Origin: Alkalinema sp. FACHB-956
Lineage (GTDB): Bacteria > Cyanobacteriota > Cyanobacteriia > Leptolyngbyales > Leptolyngbyaceae
Length of the DNA: 64,000 bases
Direction of reading: 5' to 3'
Assembly (NCBI RefSeq): GCF_014697025.1
Contig: NZ_JACJRC010000001.1
Location: 310,001-374,000 of the forward strand
This document shows, piece after piece, positions 40,233 through 49,386 of this stretch. The notes under the pieces are model-generated. The model was not told the origin of the DNA, did not search any database, and saw only the letters and a list, made by a program, of their open reading frames with translations. Within the stretch, counting starts at the first letter, position 1; every line of letters begins with the position of its first letter. The translations under genes were made by a program, and so were the position numbers.

Positions 40233-41195
40233 CTACTCGGTTTCTACCCGATAGCCCAATTCTGCCAAACGAGTCCGTGACTGTCGCCACTTCGGTTGCA
40301 CTTTGACAAACAATTGCAAATCGATTTTGCCTTCGATTAACTTTTGCATTTGCTGACGGGCTTCCGTTCCGATCGTCTTTAGCATTGCGCCTTTTTTGCC
40401 GATAATAATTCCCTTTTGCGAATCCCGTTCCACATGAATCGTGGCAAACACACGGGTGATTTTTTCCTCTTCCGACACCTTCTCGATCGCGATCGCCACG
40501 GAATGTGGCACCTCCTCACGGGTCAGGTGCAAAATTTGTTCCCGGATTAATTCCCCCATAATGAACCGTTCCGGCTGATCGGTAATCAGATCCGGCGGGT
40601 AATAGTAGGGGCCTTCTTCCAGATTCGCAATCAGTTGCGTCTGGAGCGAATCCAACCCCGCACCCGTCAGCGCCGAAAACTTAGCCGTATGCCAGCCTCG
40701 GGTGGCTGCGAGTTCCAAATAGCCCCGATCGTAGGCTTGGTCAGACTCCGCTTGCTGATCCGCCTTATTCAAGCCCAGAATCACCGGAACATCCGTTTGG
40801 TTGAGCAAATCCGCAATAAACCGATCGCCCCCGCCCAATTCCGTGGAGGCATCTACCACAAACACCAACAGATCTACCGCATGGATCGCCATCTGGGCAT
40901 TTTTCACCAACACTTCCCCCAACTTGTGGTGGGGTTTGTGAATTCCTGGCGTATCAACGAAAATAATTTGGGCCTCCGGTGTGGTCAGGATCCCCTTGAG
41001 GCGGTTGCGCGTCGTTTGGGCTGTGGGCGAAGTAATCGCAATCTTCTGCCCCACCAAAGCGTTCATCAACGTGGACTTGCCCACATTGGGACGACCAATG
41101 ATCCCGACAAATCCCGATCGAAAGTCTGGAGGCGCGATCGGAACGCCGCCTAATCCTAGAGATAGGTCATCAAACGCTGGCAAATCTGCATTCAT
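40233..41195 (-). CDS. era: GTPase Era
   Basis: 320 residues. G1 GRPNVGKSTLMNAL, G3 DTPGIHKPHH, G4 NKAD in LGLNKADQQ; the switch region SPTAQTTRNRLKG is the Era-type effector segment. The C-terminal KH domain has IIGKKGAMLKTIG. Era binds the 3' end of 16S rRNA and assists 30S assembly. The first 25 residues are a short non-conserved extension. It is divergent from pfkA (75 bp between starts). Confidence 0.96.
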   Translation of the reverse strand: MNADLPAFDDLSLGLGGVPIAPPDFRSGFVGIIGRPNVGKSTLMNALVGQKIAITSPTAQTTRNRLKGILTTPEAQIIFVDTPGIHKPHHKLGEVLVKNAQMAIHAVDLLVFVVDASTELGGGDRFIADLLNQTDVPVILGLNKADQQAESDQAYDRGYLELAATRGWHTAKFSALTGAGLDSLQTQLIANLEEGPYYYPPDLITDQPERFIMGELIREQILHLTREEVPHSVAIAIEKVSEEEKITRVFATIHVERDSQKGIIIGKKGAMLKTIGTEARQQMQKLIEGKIDLQLFVKVQPKWRQSRTRLAELGYRVETE

Positions 41196-41270
41196 TCGGT
41201 GATTTCAGTGGCAATCAATGCGCCGCAACTCAAAAATTGTAGTGTATTTGGGGTATGAGTATAGTGGCTT

Positions 41271-42350
41271 ATGGGTATTAAACGCATTGGCATCTTAACC
41301 AGTGGTGGCGACTGCGCCGGTCTGAATGCCGTGATTCGGGCCGTGGTCTATCGCGCGATCGGCACCTACGATTGGGAAGTGGTGGGCATCTGCCGCGCCA
41401 CCCAAGGCTTGATGTGCAGTCCGCCCGACGTGATGGAGTTAACGATCGAACAGGTCGATCGCTGGCTCACCGGGGGCGGCACCTTTCTCGGCACCACCAA
41501 TCAAGGCAATCCCTTTGCCTATCCCATGCAAGACGGATCCGTGATTGATCGTTCCGATGAAATTATCGAAAATTACCGATCGCTGAATCTAGACGCACTG
41601 ATTGGCATTGGGGGGGACGGCAGCATTGCGATTTTGCGCAAATTGATGCAACTGGGCAACATCCCCTTCGTGGCCATTCCCAAAACCATTGACAACGATG
41701 TGGACGTCACTGAGCGATCGATCGGCTTTGACACGGCTGTCAACATTGCTACCGAAGCCCTCGATCGGCTGCAATTTACCGCTGCCAGCCACTCCCGCGT
41801 CATGATTTTGGAAGTGATGGGTCGGGATGCAGGACACATTGCCATCAGCGCCGGAATCGCTGGGGGAGCCGATGTTATCCTGATCCCAGAAATTCCCTAT
41901 TCGATCAGCAAAGTCTGCGACAAAATCCGGGAGCGGCAAGCGAAGGGCAAAAACTATTCCCTCATCATTGTGTCCGAAGCGGTGCGCACTGAAACTGGGG
42001 ACACCATCAGTTCCACCAACGCCCTCGGCCAATGCCGCTACGGGGGAATTGGACAATACCTGGCCGATCGTATCTCCGCCTGTAGTGGGGCCGAAACGCG
42101 GGTTACCGTTCTGGGCCATGTGCAGCGGGGGGGCACCCCTTCGCCGTTGGATCGCTTGCTAGCTTCGGCCTTTGGGGTAGCAGCCGTGGACTTGCTGGCT
42201 GAGGGCAAATTCGATCGCATGGTGGCATGGCAACAACGATCGGTGATTGATGTGCCGATCATGGATGGGATCGCCCACTACCACGCCGTCGATCCGGTCA
42301 GTACGTTGGTGAAAACCGCGAAGGGACTTGGGATTTATCTAGGGGAATAG
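41271..42350 (+). CDS. pfkA: ATP-dependent 6-phosphofructokinase
   Basis: 359 residues. GILTSGGDCAGLNAVIRAVV at the start; GIGGDGSIAIL (Gly rather than Asp in GGDG, the mark of ATP use rather than pyrophosphate); active-site PKTIDNDVDVTERSIGFDTA; EVMGRDAGHIA; and LGHVQRGGTPSPLDRLLAS for fructose-6-phosphate binding. It phosphorylates fructose-6-phosphate in glycolysis. The length suits the cyanobacterial/group III-like branch. It converges with the PIN-TRAM gene with only 15 bp between them. Confidence 0.95.
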   Translation: MGIKRIGILTSGGDCAGLNAVIRAVVYRAIGTYDWEVVGICRATQGLMCSPPDVMELTIEQVDRWLTGGGTFLGTTNQGNPFAYPMQDGSVIDRSDEIIENYRSLNLDALIGIGGDGSIAILRKLMQLGNIPFVAIPKTIDNDVDVTERSIGFDTAVNIATEALDRLQFTAASHSRVMILEVMGRDAGHIAISAGIAGGADVILIPEIPYSISKVCDKIRERQAKGKNYSLIIVSEAVRTETGDTISSTNALGQCRYGGIGQYLADRISACSGAETRVTVLGHVQRGGTPSPLDRLLASAFGVAAVDLLAEGKFDRMVAWQQRSVIDVPIMDGIAHYHAVDPVSTLVKTAKGLGIYLGE

Positions 42351-42365
42351 CACTAAGCCCCAACA

Positions 42366-43445
42366 CTAAGACATGGCGAGGGATTTGGGTTTGGCGAAAA
42401 TCATGCGACCTGCGGAGGTTTGCAGCGCACTGGTCACCACCACTTCCAACTCCCCGCCCACATAGCTGCGGCCATCTTCCACGACCACCATTGTGCCGTC
42501 GTCCAGGTAACCGATCCCCTGGGCAGGTTCTTTGCCTTCCTTGAGGATTTTTAAATCCAAACTGTCGCCGGGGAGGTAACTGGGGCGAATCGCCTGGGAG
42601 AGATCGTTCAAGTTCAGCACCGCCACCTGCTGCACCCGCGCGACTTTGTTCAAGTTGTAGTCCGTTGTCACCAAGGCTCCGTTAATGTCCATCGCCAGCC
42701 GCACTAATTTTGCATCCACTGTGGGAATATCCTCGTAGTCCGCTGGGTGAATCACGACCCGATCGGGATATTTCGATCGCATCTGGTTCAGAATATCCAA
42801 GCCCCGCCGTCCCCGTGCCCGTTTCTGGTCATTCGACGCATCGGCCACCTGTTGCAGCTCTTGCAGGACAAAGTGGGGCACCAACAACTGCCCTTCCAAA
42901 AAGCCCGTCGCCAAAATTTCAGCAATCCGCCCATCAATGATGCTGCTGGTATCCAAGACCTTGGCCGATGCCGGTTTCAGCGTCCCTTCGGCCAGCAAGA
43001 CCGATTCCACACTGCTGGGATTGATCAACCGCAGCAGCGATCGACCGTGGGTATCGGCCAAGGACATGCCGGACACCGAGAAGAGAATGCTCCCTAGAAT
43101 GGCCGTCAGCGGCTTAATAAAGGCAAACTCCGGCGGAATCGGCAACAGAAAGATGGGAGCCAGCATCAGGTTGGCCACCAGCAAGCCCAGAACCAACCCC
43201 ACCGATCGGGCCAGCAACACATGGGCGGGCATGTCCTTAATTTGCTTTTCCAGTCGTCGGTAGCTGGTTTGCACCAACAGCCCAAACACCGTGCCAATCA
43301 GCGCCCCAAATCCGCTGACCACAAACCGCAACCCTTCCGGATTGGTGACTTGATCCTGAAGGTTGATCGGCAGGGCTTCGATCCCATGGAAACCGATCCC
43401 TGCGCCTGCTAGGATGAGAGCCAAGATGATAATTGCATCAAGCAT
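42366..43445 (-). CDS. PIN and TRAM domain membrane protein (YacL-like)
   Basis: 359 residues. Four N-terminal membrane helices (residues about 3-140) are followed by a PIN nuclease domain from about 165: VLDTSSIIDGRIAEI (first Asp), VPHFVLQELQQVAD and VTTDYNLNKVA carry the acidic metal ligands. A C-terminal TRAM domain (from about 290, GIGYLDDGTMVVVEDG) would bind RNA. It resembles Bacillus YacL and plant-type homologues; a membrane-tethered RNase is the likely nature. The target is unknown. Confidence 0.9.
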   Translation of the reverse strand: MLDAIIILALILAGAGIGFHGIEALPINLQDQVTNPEGLRFVVSGFGALIGTVFGLLVQTSYRRLEKQIKDMPAHVLLARSVGLVLGLLVANLMLAPIFLLPIPPEFAFIKPLTAILGSILFSVSGMSLADTHGRSLLRLINPSSVESVLLAEGTLKPASAKVLDTSSIIDGRIAEILATGFLEGQLLVPHFVLQELQQVADASNDQKRARGRRGLDILNQMRSKYPDRVVIHPADYEDIPTVDAKLVRLAMDINGALVTTDYNLNKVARVQQVAVLNLNDLSQAIRPSYLPGDSLDLKILKEGKEPAQGIGYLDDGTMVVVEDGRSYVGGELEVVVTSALQTSAGRMIFAKPKSLAMS

Positions 43446-43679
43446 AGGTCTAGGTCTGATAGGTCTCGTCTGGCGGGTGGTGAGCTAGACCCATCAGATG
43501 AAGGATCAAATGAAGGGTCGAAGGAGTTTAGGAAAGGCGAAAACCCCTGATTTGGGCGTATTTAGGCAACATTATATCTTGGGAGTTTATCGGGTTTATG
43601 GAATTGTAATGTTGGGTGAGTGTAGATAACCCAACCAAATGTTACAAATGTAGAGCTTCGTTAAAAATTAATAACGATC

Positions 43680-44954
43680 GTGTTGCATAACGACGCAATT
43701 ACCGCTGCCTATTTACACATCCCCTTTTGTCGGCGGCGCTGTTACTACTGTGATTTTCCCATTTCTGTGGTGGGCGATCGCAAAACGGGGCACAACTCTG
43801 GCATGATTCAGGAGTATGTGGACAAGCTATGTGGGGAAATCCGTGGCACTACACAGCGATCGACGCAGCCTTGCCAAACCCAGCCTTACCAAACCCAGCC
43901 TTTCCCCACTCAGTTGCAAACCATCTTCTTCGGGGGGGGAACACCATCGTTGTTAACACCGCAACAACTCGATCGGCTGCTGACGACGCTGAATCAAACC
44001 TTTGGCATTGCACCGGGGGCCGAAATCTCGATCGAAATTGACCCCGGCACCTTCGATCGGGCCCAACTCCAAGGCTATCGATCGGCGGGGATTACGCGGG
44101 TCAGTCTGGGGTCCCAAGCCTTTCAACCGGAATTGCTGCAAGTCTGTGGCCGCACCCATCAGGTGGAAGATATTTACCATTCCGCAGAATTAATTCACGA
44201 GGTCGGCATCACCAACTATAGTCTGGACTTGATTTCCGGGTTGCCTAGCCAGACGGTGCAACAGTGGCAAGCGTCGTTAGAGGCCGCGATCGACCTGCGA
44301 CCCACCCACATTTCCACCTATGACCTCACCTTGGAACCGGGGACGGTGTTTGGTAAGCGCTACCAACCGGGCGATCGGCCCCTGCCCACGGACGAAACCA
44401 CCGCAGACATGTATCGCCTTGCCTCGCGCACGTTGCAAGCAGCGGGTTATGAGCATTACGAAATTTCCAACTATGCCCAGCCCGGTTATGCCTGTCGCCA
44501 TAATTTGACCTACTGGGAAAATCGATCGTTCTATGGCTTTGGCATGGGCGCAACCAGTTACGTCAACGGCCAGCGTTTTGCCCGACCGCGCACGCGGGAG
44601 GCGTATTATCAATGGCTGGAAAATCCTGAAATCCCCTCAGAATTGCTAGCAAGTGAAATTGATCACACCTCCGATCGTCTCGTGGAAACGCTCATGGTTG
44701 GCTTACGATTAGCAAAAGGGGTGGCGATCGAAAACCTGCGACAACAGTTTGGCAACTCAGCGATCGAACAGGTTTGGCAATGCTTGAAACGTTACCAAGC
44801 TCCTGGCTGGGTGGAGGCTTGGGATGCTACGGGAAAACGGTTGCCCCCCGATGTATCCTGGGAGGAGATCGATCGAATGAGCCTGTCGGAACCGGAGGGC
44901 TTTCTGTTTTCCAATGTTGTGCTGGTTAGCTTGTTTGAAGCCTTTGGGACTTGA
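43680..44954 (+). CDS. hemW: Radical SAM heme chaperone HemW
   Basis: 424 residues, starting at GTG 43680 because the iron-sulfur motif PFCRRRCYYCDF (C-x3-C-x2-C) lies only 16 residues in. FFGGGTPSLL, SLGSQAF, LDLISGLPSQT and HYEISNYAQPGYACRHNLTYW are family hallmarks. HemW binds heme and a 4Fe-4S cluster and delivers heme to membrane cytochromes; older annotation calls it oxygen-independent coproporphyrinogen oxidase-like. Between the cluster domain and the GGGTP motif is a low-complexity QPCQTQPYQTQPFPTQ, encoded by a 15-bp tandem repeat (about 43867-43911), absent from typical members as far as I know. Confidence 0.92.
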   Translation: MLHNDAITAAYLHIPFCRRRCYYCDFPISVVGDRKTGHNSGMIQEYVDKLCGEIRGTTQRSTQPCQTQPYQTQPFPTQLQTIFFGGGTPSLLTPQQLDRLLTTLNQTFGIAPGAEISIEIDPGTFDRAQLQGYRSAGITRVSLGSQAFQPELLQVCGRTHQVEDIYHSAELIHEVGITNYSLDLISGLPSQTVQQWQASLEAAIDLRPTHISTYDLTLEPGTVFGKRYQPGDRPLPTDETTADMYRLASRTLQAAGYEHYEISNYAQPGYACRHNLTYWENRSFYGFGMGATSYVNGQRFARPRTREAYYQWLENPEIPSELLASEIDHTSDRLVETLMVGLRLAKGVAIENLRQQFGNSAIEQVWQCLKRYQAPGWVEAWDATGKRLPPDVSWEEIDRMSLSEPEGFLFSNVVLVSLFEAFGT

Positions 44955-44990
44955 TAGAAGGGTGATGAATTCAAGTCAACGACCCGATCT

Positions 44991-45380
44991 CTAAACGTTG
45001 ACCTGGTAGCCCAGATTTAATTCATCTCCGGGTACACCGCGTACGCCCCAGTGTTCCTTGGGAATTTCGTAGAGGATGATTTCAATGTCATTGACAGCCA
45101 TTTCTAATTCTTGACTTAACCGTTTATACAATAAGCGGATTAGTGTTTTCTTGGTTTCCACTGTGCGTCCAGCAAAGAAGCTAATTTCAATCACAATGTA
45201 TTGCGGCGATCGATCGGCGGGGTAAATAAAATCCTCAGGTTCCATGGGAAAAAAGCGCTGAAACCGTTTTTCGATCGGATAGGCGAATGCTTCAACAATA
45301 CAAGCGTGAATGATGTCAGAAAGGCGCGATCGATTTTGACGAAGGAACTCCGCTTGGCCGTGAATTTTTGTTTGTGGCAT
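44991..45380 (-). CDS. Tautomerase-family protein
   Basis: 129 residues from ATG 45378-45380. That start is chosen because it gives MPQTKIHG, leaving Pro as the N-terminal residue after Met removal, the catalytic base of the tautomerase superfamily; the open frame extends upstream to 45440. Other segments: SRLSDIIHACIVEAF and FFAGRTVETKKTLIRLLYKR, the usual helix after the second strand. The long form resembles MSAD/cg10062-like tautomerases. The substrate is unknown. Confidence 0.83.
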   Translation of the reverse strand: MPQTKIHGQAEFLRQNRSRLSDIIHACIVEAFAYPIEKRFQRFFPMEPEDFIYPADRSPQYIVIEISFFAGRTVETKKTLIRLLYKRLSQELEMAVNDIEIILYEIPKEHWGVRGVPGDELNLGYQVNV

Positions 45381-45549
45381 AGAAAGTAAAAGAGGCAGTG
45401 AAATTTCCTCAATTATTTCACTCCAGCCGCCGATTTTCACGGGAAAGTTCCTTCGGTCATCTCAGTCGATTGTCCAAGAAGTGAGATCTAGAAATGATCG
45501 AATCACGGGAGACGATCGCTGCTGTTGTCTAAACCCTGACTGGCGATCG

Positions 45550-45762
45550 CTAATTGTGATCGCGTTCCATCATGCTGATGTATTTCCAATCGGAGCCGAG
45601 GACGGGAATGGGAGGACTCCAGCGAATGCGTTCGCAAAACCGCAGCACTTGCAGTTGGTTGATGGTGGATTGAATTTCTTCGCGGGTGCCGAGAAGGTAG
45701 AACTGGAGCGGTCTGCGGGTGTCGTCGATCGGGCGATCGTGGTCGCTCATGCCAATGAACAT
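45550..45762 (-). CDS. Conserved 70-residue cyanobacterial protein
   Basis: Starts at ATG 45760-45762 with AGGAG 8 nt upstream, giving MFIGMSDHDRPIDDTRRPL. The core QFYLLGTREEIQSTINQLQV and RIRWSPPIPVLGSDWKYISM looks like an alpha-beta fold. No signal peptide or membrane helix is present. I do not know a function. A broken relative of its middle part is at 26431-26556. Confidence 0.78.
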   Translation of the reverse strand: MFIGMSDHDRPIDDTRRPLQFYLLGTREEIQSTINQLQVLRFCERIRWSPPIPVLGSDWKYISMMERDHN

Positions 45763-45799
45763 GGGATTTCTCCTGATTGTTAAGACGGGAAGAAACCCC

Positions 45800-45841
45800 A
45801 AAAATTAAAGCCACCCTTTTGCGCAGGACAAGTAGGGTGGC
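45800..45841 (-). terminator. Terminator on the minus strand
   Basis: GCCACCC (45810-45816) and GGGTGGC (45835-45841) form a 7-bp stem with an 18-nt loop. On the minus strand it is followed by TTTAATTTTT. It lies downstream of the DUF4351 gene (with the candidate RNA between) and just before the 70-residue gene. Confidence 0.65.
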
Positions 45842-45854
45842 CCGATCGAATGTT

Positions 45855-45995
45855 ACAATCCGTGTCAGACCGCCGAGCTGGTCGCTTCAGCTTGGGGGTT
45901 TAGCTGCCCTCCGTTGGGTCCAAGCAACGTGGGGTAGCGCCTTAATTTTCGGGAAACAAGCTGATTCCATCGGGGTGTTGAAACACGGTTGTACT
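45855..45995 (+). ncRNA. Candidate rod-shaped structured RNA (6S-RNA-like)
   Basis: Nested complementary segments make one long rod. Outer stem CCGTGT (45860-45865) with ACACGG (45982-45987), extended by TACAA/TTGTA; CCGCCGA with TCGGGG; then a large internal bubble; CAGCTTG with CAAGCTG; and an apical hairpin GCTGCCCTCCGTTG / CAACGTGGGGTAGC (13 of 14 pairs). The two G-U pairs in the apical stem become A-C mismatches on the other strand, so plus is favoured. A rod with a central bubble is the architecture of 6S RNA, which mimics an open promoter for RNA polymerase. Exact ends are unknown and sequence identity to known 6S RNAs was not checked. A -10-like TACAAT at 45854-45859 may instead be the promoter, with a start near 45866. 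Confidence 0.45.
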
Positions 45996-46174
45996 CAGCT
46001 ATGAGAAACAAGCCTACGGACAAACTCAGGTTCTGTCAACCGTATTCCGAAATTTTGTCATCCTGTTGCAATCCTGTGATATTCAGCAACATTTCTCCAT
46101 TTCAGAAAAGCAGCATGGTTGAAAATTCGATCGGGCTATTCGTCTGCCACATTCTGAGAAACCACAATTACTGT

Positions 46175-47158
46175 CTAATCCTGATTGTTTAACCAATTGG
46201 TAAGGTCATCGATCGATTCAAAATCCAGCAACGCTTCACCGAGGGATTCAAGGTGTTCGATCGATAGCACGTTGATGCGATCGAGTATGAGATCGTCGAT
46301 GGAGCCAACTTTACGGCTAAGTAAGCGTAGGATCAGCGATCGTTCCCGTTCCAGCGATCGTTGGGCTTCTTCCTGACGGCCTTCAATCTTGCCCCGATCG
46401 TAGCCAATTCGTTCCACGCTGGTAATGTAAGGCACTTTGCGCTCCTCCTCGTAGGCTTGCAACTCTTGCCAAAACTTATGCTCTAACGCTTTGGGTAACC
46501 CCAAAATCCAATCGATGAAGTTGAACAGATTCAGCACATCTGTTTTATTATAGCCAGACTCATGCAGAGACCGGATCAGCCGCAGCTTCCAGTCCTTCCG
46601 ACTCAGCTTATCCCGCCGGGTTTCCTGCATCTTTAAATGGGCCATCACCACCCAGGCAAAGGGATTTTGGCTGCGCTCCAACTCCGCCCACCGATCGCGG
46701 TAATCCAACAACTTCACCGTACTGAACTCAAAATTTAGCGTTGTTCCGGGTTGCGTTACGTTGTAGTGCGACGGTCGCCAATGCGGTTTTCCATCGCACA
46801 GAATTGCAATACTCGTGGCATGGTGTTCAAAATAATCGAAAATTCGAAACGAATAGGTGTAAATCCGCTTGGCAAAGCCTTTTTCAGGCACAGCTTGAAT
46901 CTCAACGTGAATCAATAGGTAAATATCTGGCCCCTGGTTGCGGTGCAGTTTGACCAATTGATCGGCGTACCGCTTGCCCATGACGGCGGTGGGTGCCAGT
47001 TTCAACAATTCCTTGTCCAGAAATTCGATCGGCTTTGTCCAATCGACAACCTGCGCAATCTCCGGGAAAAAGAAGTCTAGCGCCTCCCGAAAATACAGCC
47101 GCAGCACCTTTTTCCACGGTGAATCTTGTTCATCTGGTTGGAGTGTTTCGTTGCCCAT
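46175..47158 (-). CDS. Rpn/DUF4351-type putative PD-(D/E)XK nuclease
   Basis: 327 residues. N-terminal nuclease-like part: DFFFPEIAQVVDWTKP, YADQLVKLHR, and the core IYLLIHVEIQAVPEKGFAKR (D then E-x-Q). The C-terminal 60 residues are the DUF4351 domain (LILRLLSRKVGSIDDLIL, LSIEHLESLGEALLDF). The family is numerous in cyanobacteria and related to recombination-promoting RpnA nucleases. In this group the catalytic Lys is often replaced by Gln, as here. The biological role is unclear. Confidence 0.85.
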   Translation of the reverse strand: MGNETLQPDEQDSPWKKVLRLYFREALDFFFPEIAQVVDWTKPIEFLDKELLKLAPTAVMGKRYADQLVKLHRNQGPDIYLLIHVEIQAVPEKGFAKRIYTYSFRIFDYFEHHATSIAILCDGKPHWRPSHYNVTQPGTTLNFEFSTVKLLDYRDRWAELERSQNPFAWVVMAHLKMQETRRDKLSRKDWKLRLIRSLHESGYNKTDVLNLFNFIDWILGLPKALEHKFWQELQAYEEERKVPYITSVERIGYDRGKIEGRQEEAQRSLERERSLILRLLSRKVGSIDDLILDRINVLSIEHLESLGEALLDFESIDDLTNWLNNQD

Positions 47159-47249
47159 TACCGATCACTTGACCTAGAGAGTAGTGCGATCGTATCACAA
47201 GCACGCTACCCCCACTGTAACGACTCAATTCGATCGCGGGTGTTCAGGA

Positions 47250-48068
47250 TTAATAAATTGCCATCATCAGTTGCTTGCGGTACTGATGGGTTAACGGATT
47301 ATCATTCCCCAACAAATCAAACAGCGACAGCATTGCACGCCGCGCAGCATCATTGCGATATAACCGATCACGCTGCACGATCGCCAAAAAGCCCTGCAAC
47401 GCTGCTTCATAATCCTGATCCAAAGCCGCCTGCGCTGCCGTTTGATACATCCCATCCAACTCACTCAGCACTTCCAGTTGCGTAATTTGCTGAAACTGAA
47501 TCAACGACTGCAACCCCCGCGCCCGTGCCGCATATTCCTTCTCGTACTGCGGAATAATGCCCAACAATGTCTCCGCCTTTTCGTGATTTCCTGCTTCTAG
47601 ATAAAAATTGGCCGCTTCCAAAATCAACCCATAGTCATTGGGATATTTCTCCAGCAAAGCCTGTAACTTAGCCGTCGATTCCGCCACCTGTCCCTGGGCC
47701 GCCTCCGCATACAGCGCCTCCAGTTCCGCATTCAGCTGCGATCGTAAACTCAGTTGTTCCAGCAATTGCCGAATTTGGTGCTCCGGCAACACCCCCACAA
47801 ATCCGGGCTTCACCGCACCCTCCGTCACAATCCGCACATCCGGCACCCCGGACACCCCATAGGTATTGGCCAAATCCGGATTTTCGTCAATGTCCACCTT
47901 GGCTAGGACAAAATCATACTCCTGCACCATCGTTTCCAAGATGGGCTTCAGCATTTGGCAAGGCCCACACCAAGTTGCATAGAAATCAACTAATACTGGC
48001 TTTTCGTAGGATTTTTCTAAAACTTCCGTAGCAAACGATTGTTGATTAACCGCCAAAGAGGTTCCCAT
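47250..48068 (-). CDS. Thioredoxin-TPR protein, YbbN/CnoX-like co-chaperone
   Basis: 272 residues. Thioredoxin domain with the redox-active YATWCGPCQMLKP near residue 32 and the cis-Pro loop GVSGVPDVRI. From about residue 115 there are TPR-like helices (AEAAQGQVAESTAKLQALLE, LEAGNHEKAETLLGIIP, and a C-terminal FDLLGNDNPLTHQYRKQLM) as in YbbN. YbbN/CnoX holds unfolding proteins and hands them to GroEL or DnaK. A WCGPC motif means it can also do thiol-disulfide exchange, unlike E. coli YbbN with SxxC. Confidence 0.9.
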   Translation of the reverse strand: MGTSLAVNQQSFATEVLEKSYEKPVLVDFYATWCGPCQMLKPILETMVQEYDFVLAKVDIDENPDLANTYGVSGVPDVRIVTEGAVKPGFVGVLPEHQIRQLLEQLSLRSQLNAELEALYAEAAQGQVAESTAKLQALLEKYPNDYGLILEAANFYLEAGNHEKAETLLGIIPQYEKEYAARARGLQSLIQFQQITQLEVLSELDGMYQTAAQAALDQDYEAALQGFLAIVQRDRLYRNDAARRAMLSLFDLLGNDNPLTHQYRKQLMMAIY

Positions 48069-48215
48069 AGGACAGCGTTAAAGTTACAGGTTCTTCTCAA
48101 AATCAAGCCCCGATCGGCTCATTCCATCATTCTCTCTTGTCTCGGATTCAACAGGACGGTAAAGTTCACAGTTAGCGACTTGCTATAGAGACCCCCATCG
48201 ATCTACCCATTCAGC

Positions 48216-49331
48216 ATGACTGCCGACCTTCCCCACCCCGACGCCAACGCTGAGCGTACCGCATCTACGCCTGTTTCCCCCTCGGAGGCCCCCCCTTTTG
48301 CCCCCAAAGACCCAGTGAACGACCCAGCATCCAGTGCCCCAGCCTCACCGGAGTCACCTGCGGCCAGTGCTCCGATTCCAGATTCTCCCACCCCTTCTAC
48401 CCCTCCTACCCCCAGCCCCGATAACCCAAGTCCAGAGTCGGTATCCAGCAATTCATCCCATAGCGATTTACCCCATAGCGATTTACCCCATAGCGATTTA
48501 CCCAACTCCGACATTCCCGACGCCGATGATCCACCCACGGATGTGACCCAGGTGCCTGCGGGCGTAATGGCGCAAAGCGATCCCCAAGCCCCGATCGACC
48601 CCAATGCCCAAATTCGCATCAAAACAGAACAGGGTAAACTCTGGGCCATCCTACCGCCGGAACCCACGGACAAAGAGAAAACCCTAGGCTACTCCTGGAC
48701 GGAACTGATCCAGCAACTTCAACAACGCTTGAATGGCGATGCCCGATCGTGGGCACCGGGCAGTAATGTACGAGTCATGGCCCGCGATCGGCTATTAAAC
48801 AGCACTCAATTGCAGGAACTCGCGGAAGTGCTGACCAAGGCCCAACTGCGGCTGAAGCGCGTCTACACCACCCGTCGCCAAACCGCCGTTGCCGCTGCCA
48901 CCGCAGGCTATTCCGTCGAACAAACCATTCCCCGTCTGCAAGTCACCAAACCCGCCAATGGCGAAAATACGCCCCCCCTCGCAGAACCACTCTACTTAGA
49001 AATGACCCTGCGATCGGGCGTCGAAATTCGTCATAACGGCTCCGTCGTGGTCATGGGTGACCTGAATCCTGGCAGTTCGATCGTGGCAGAGGGCGATATC
49101 TTGATCTGGGGACGGCTGCGGGGGGTTGTCCATGCCGGATCAGCGGGCAATGCCAGCGCGATCGTCATGGCGCTCAAAATGGAACCCGCCCAAATTCGCA
49201 TCGCCGATTTCGTAGCCCGTGGCCCGTCGAACCCACCCAACCAAATTTTTCCGGAAGTCGCCTATGTCACCGCGCAAGGAAAAATTAGTATCGCCAGCGC
49301 GGCGGATTTCTCCCGGCCTATCCTGAAGTAA
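48216..49331 (+). CDS. minC: Septum site-determining protein MinC
   Basis: 371 residues, longer than typical (about 230-270). Residues 1-130 are Pro/Ser/Asp-rich and disordered, with HSDLP three times in tandem (15-bp DNA repeat near 48457-48501). A degenerate MinC_N-like part follows (about 135-250, GNDARSWAPGSNVRVMAR-like). The C-terminal MinC domain is clear: TLRSGVEIRHNGSVVVMGDL, NPGSSIVAEGDILIWGRLRG and HAGSAGNASAIVMAL, the right-handed beta helix that binds MinD and FtsZ. It blocks FtsZ ring assembly away from mid-cell. It is followed by minD and minE. Confidence 0.95.
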   Translation: MTADLPHPDANAERTASTPVSPSEAPPFAPKDPVNDPASSAPASPESPAASAPIPDSPTPSTPPTPSPDNPSPESVSSNSSHSDLPHSDLPHSDLPNSDIPDADDPPTDVTQVPAGVMAQSDPQAPIDPNAQIRIKTEQGKLWAILPPEPTDKEKTLGYSWTELIQQLQQRLNGDARSWAPGSNVRVMARDRLLNSTQLQELAEVLTKAQLRLKRVYTTRRQTAVAAATAGYSVEQTIPRLQVTKPANGENTPPLAEPLYLEMTLRSGVEIRHNGSVVVMGDLNPGSSIVAEGDILIWGRLRGVVHAGSAGNASAIVMALKMEPAQIRIADFVARGPSNPPNQIFPEVAYVTAQGKISIASAADFSRPILK

Positions 49332-49386
49332 ATCGAAAAGGGAGTGTTATAGTCTATAAGCATTTGAAGCACTGGGTTTCAACGCA

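Larger units (their letters stand above)
45763..46174. other. Intergenic region of 412 bp with a structured element
   Basis: Holds the terminator (45800-45841) and the candidate small RNA (about 45855-45995). From about 46000 to 46174 I see nothing. Confidence 0.6.
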
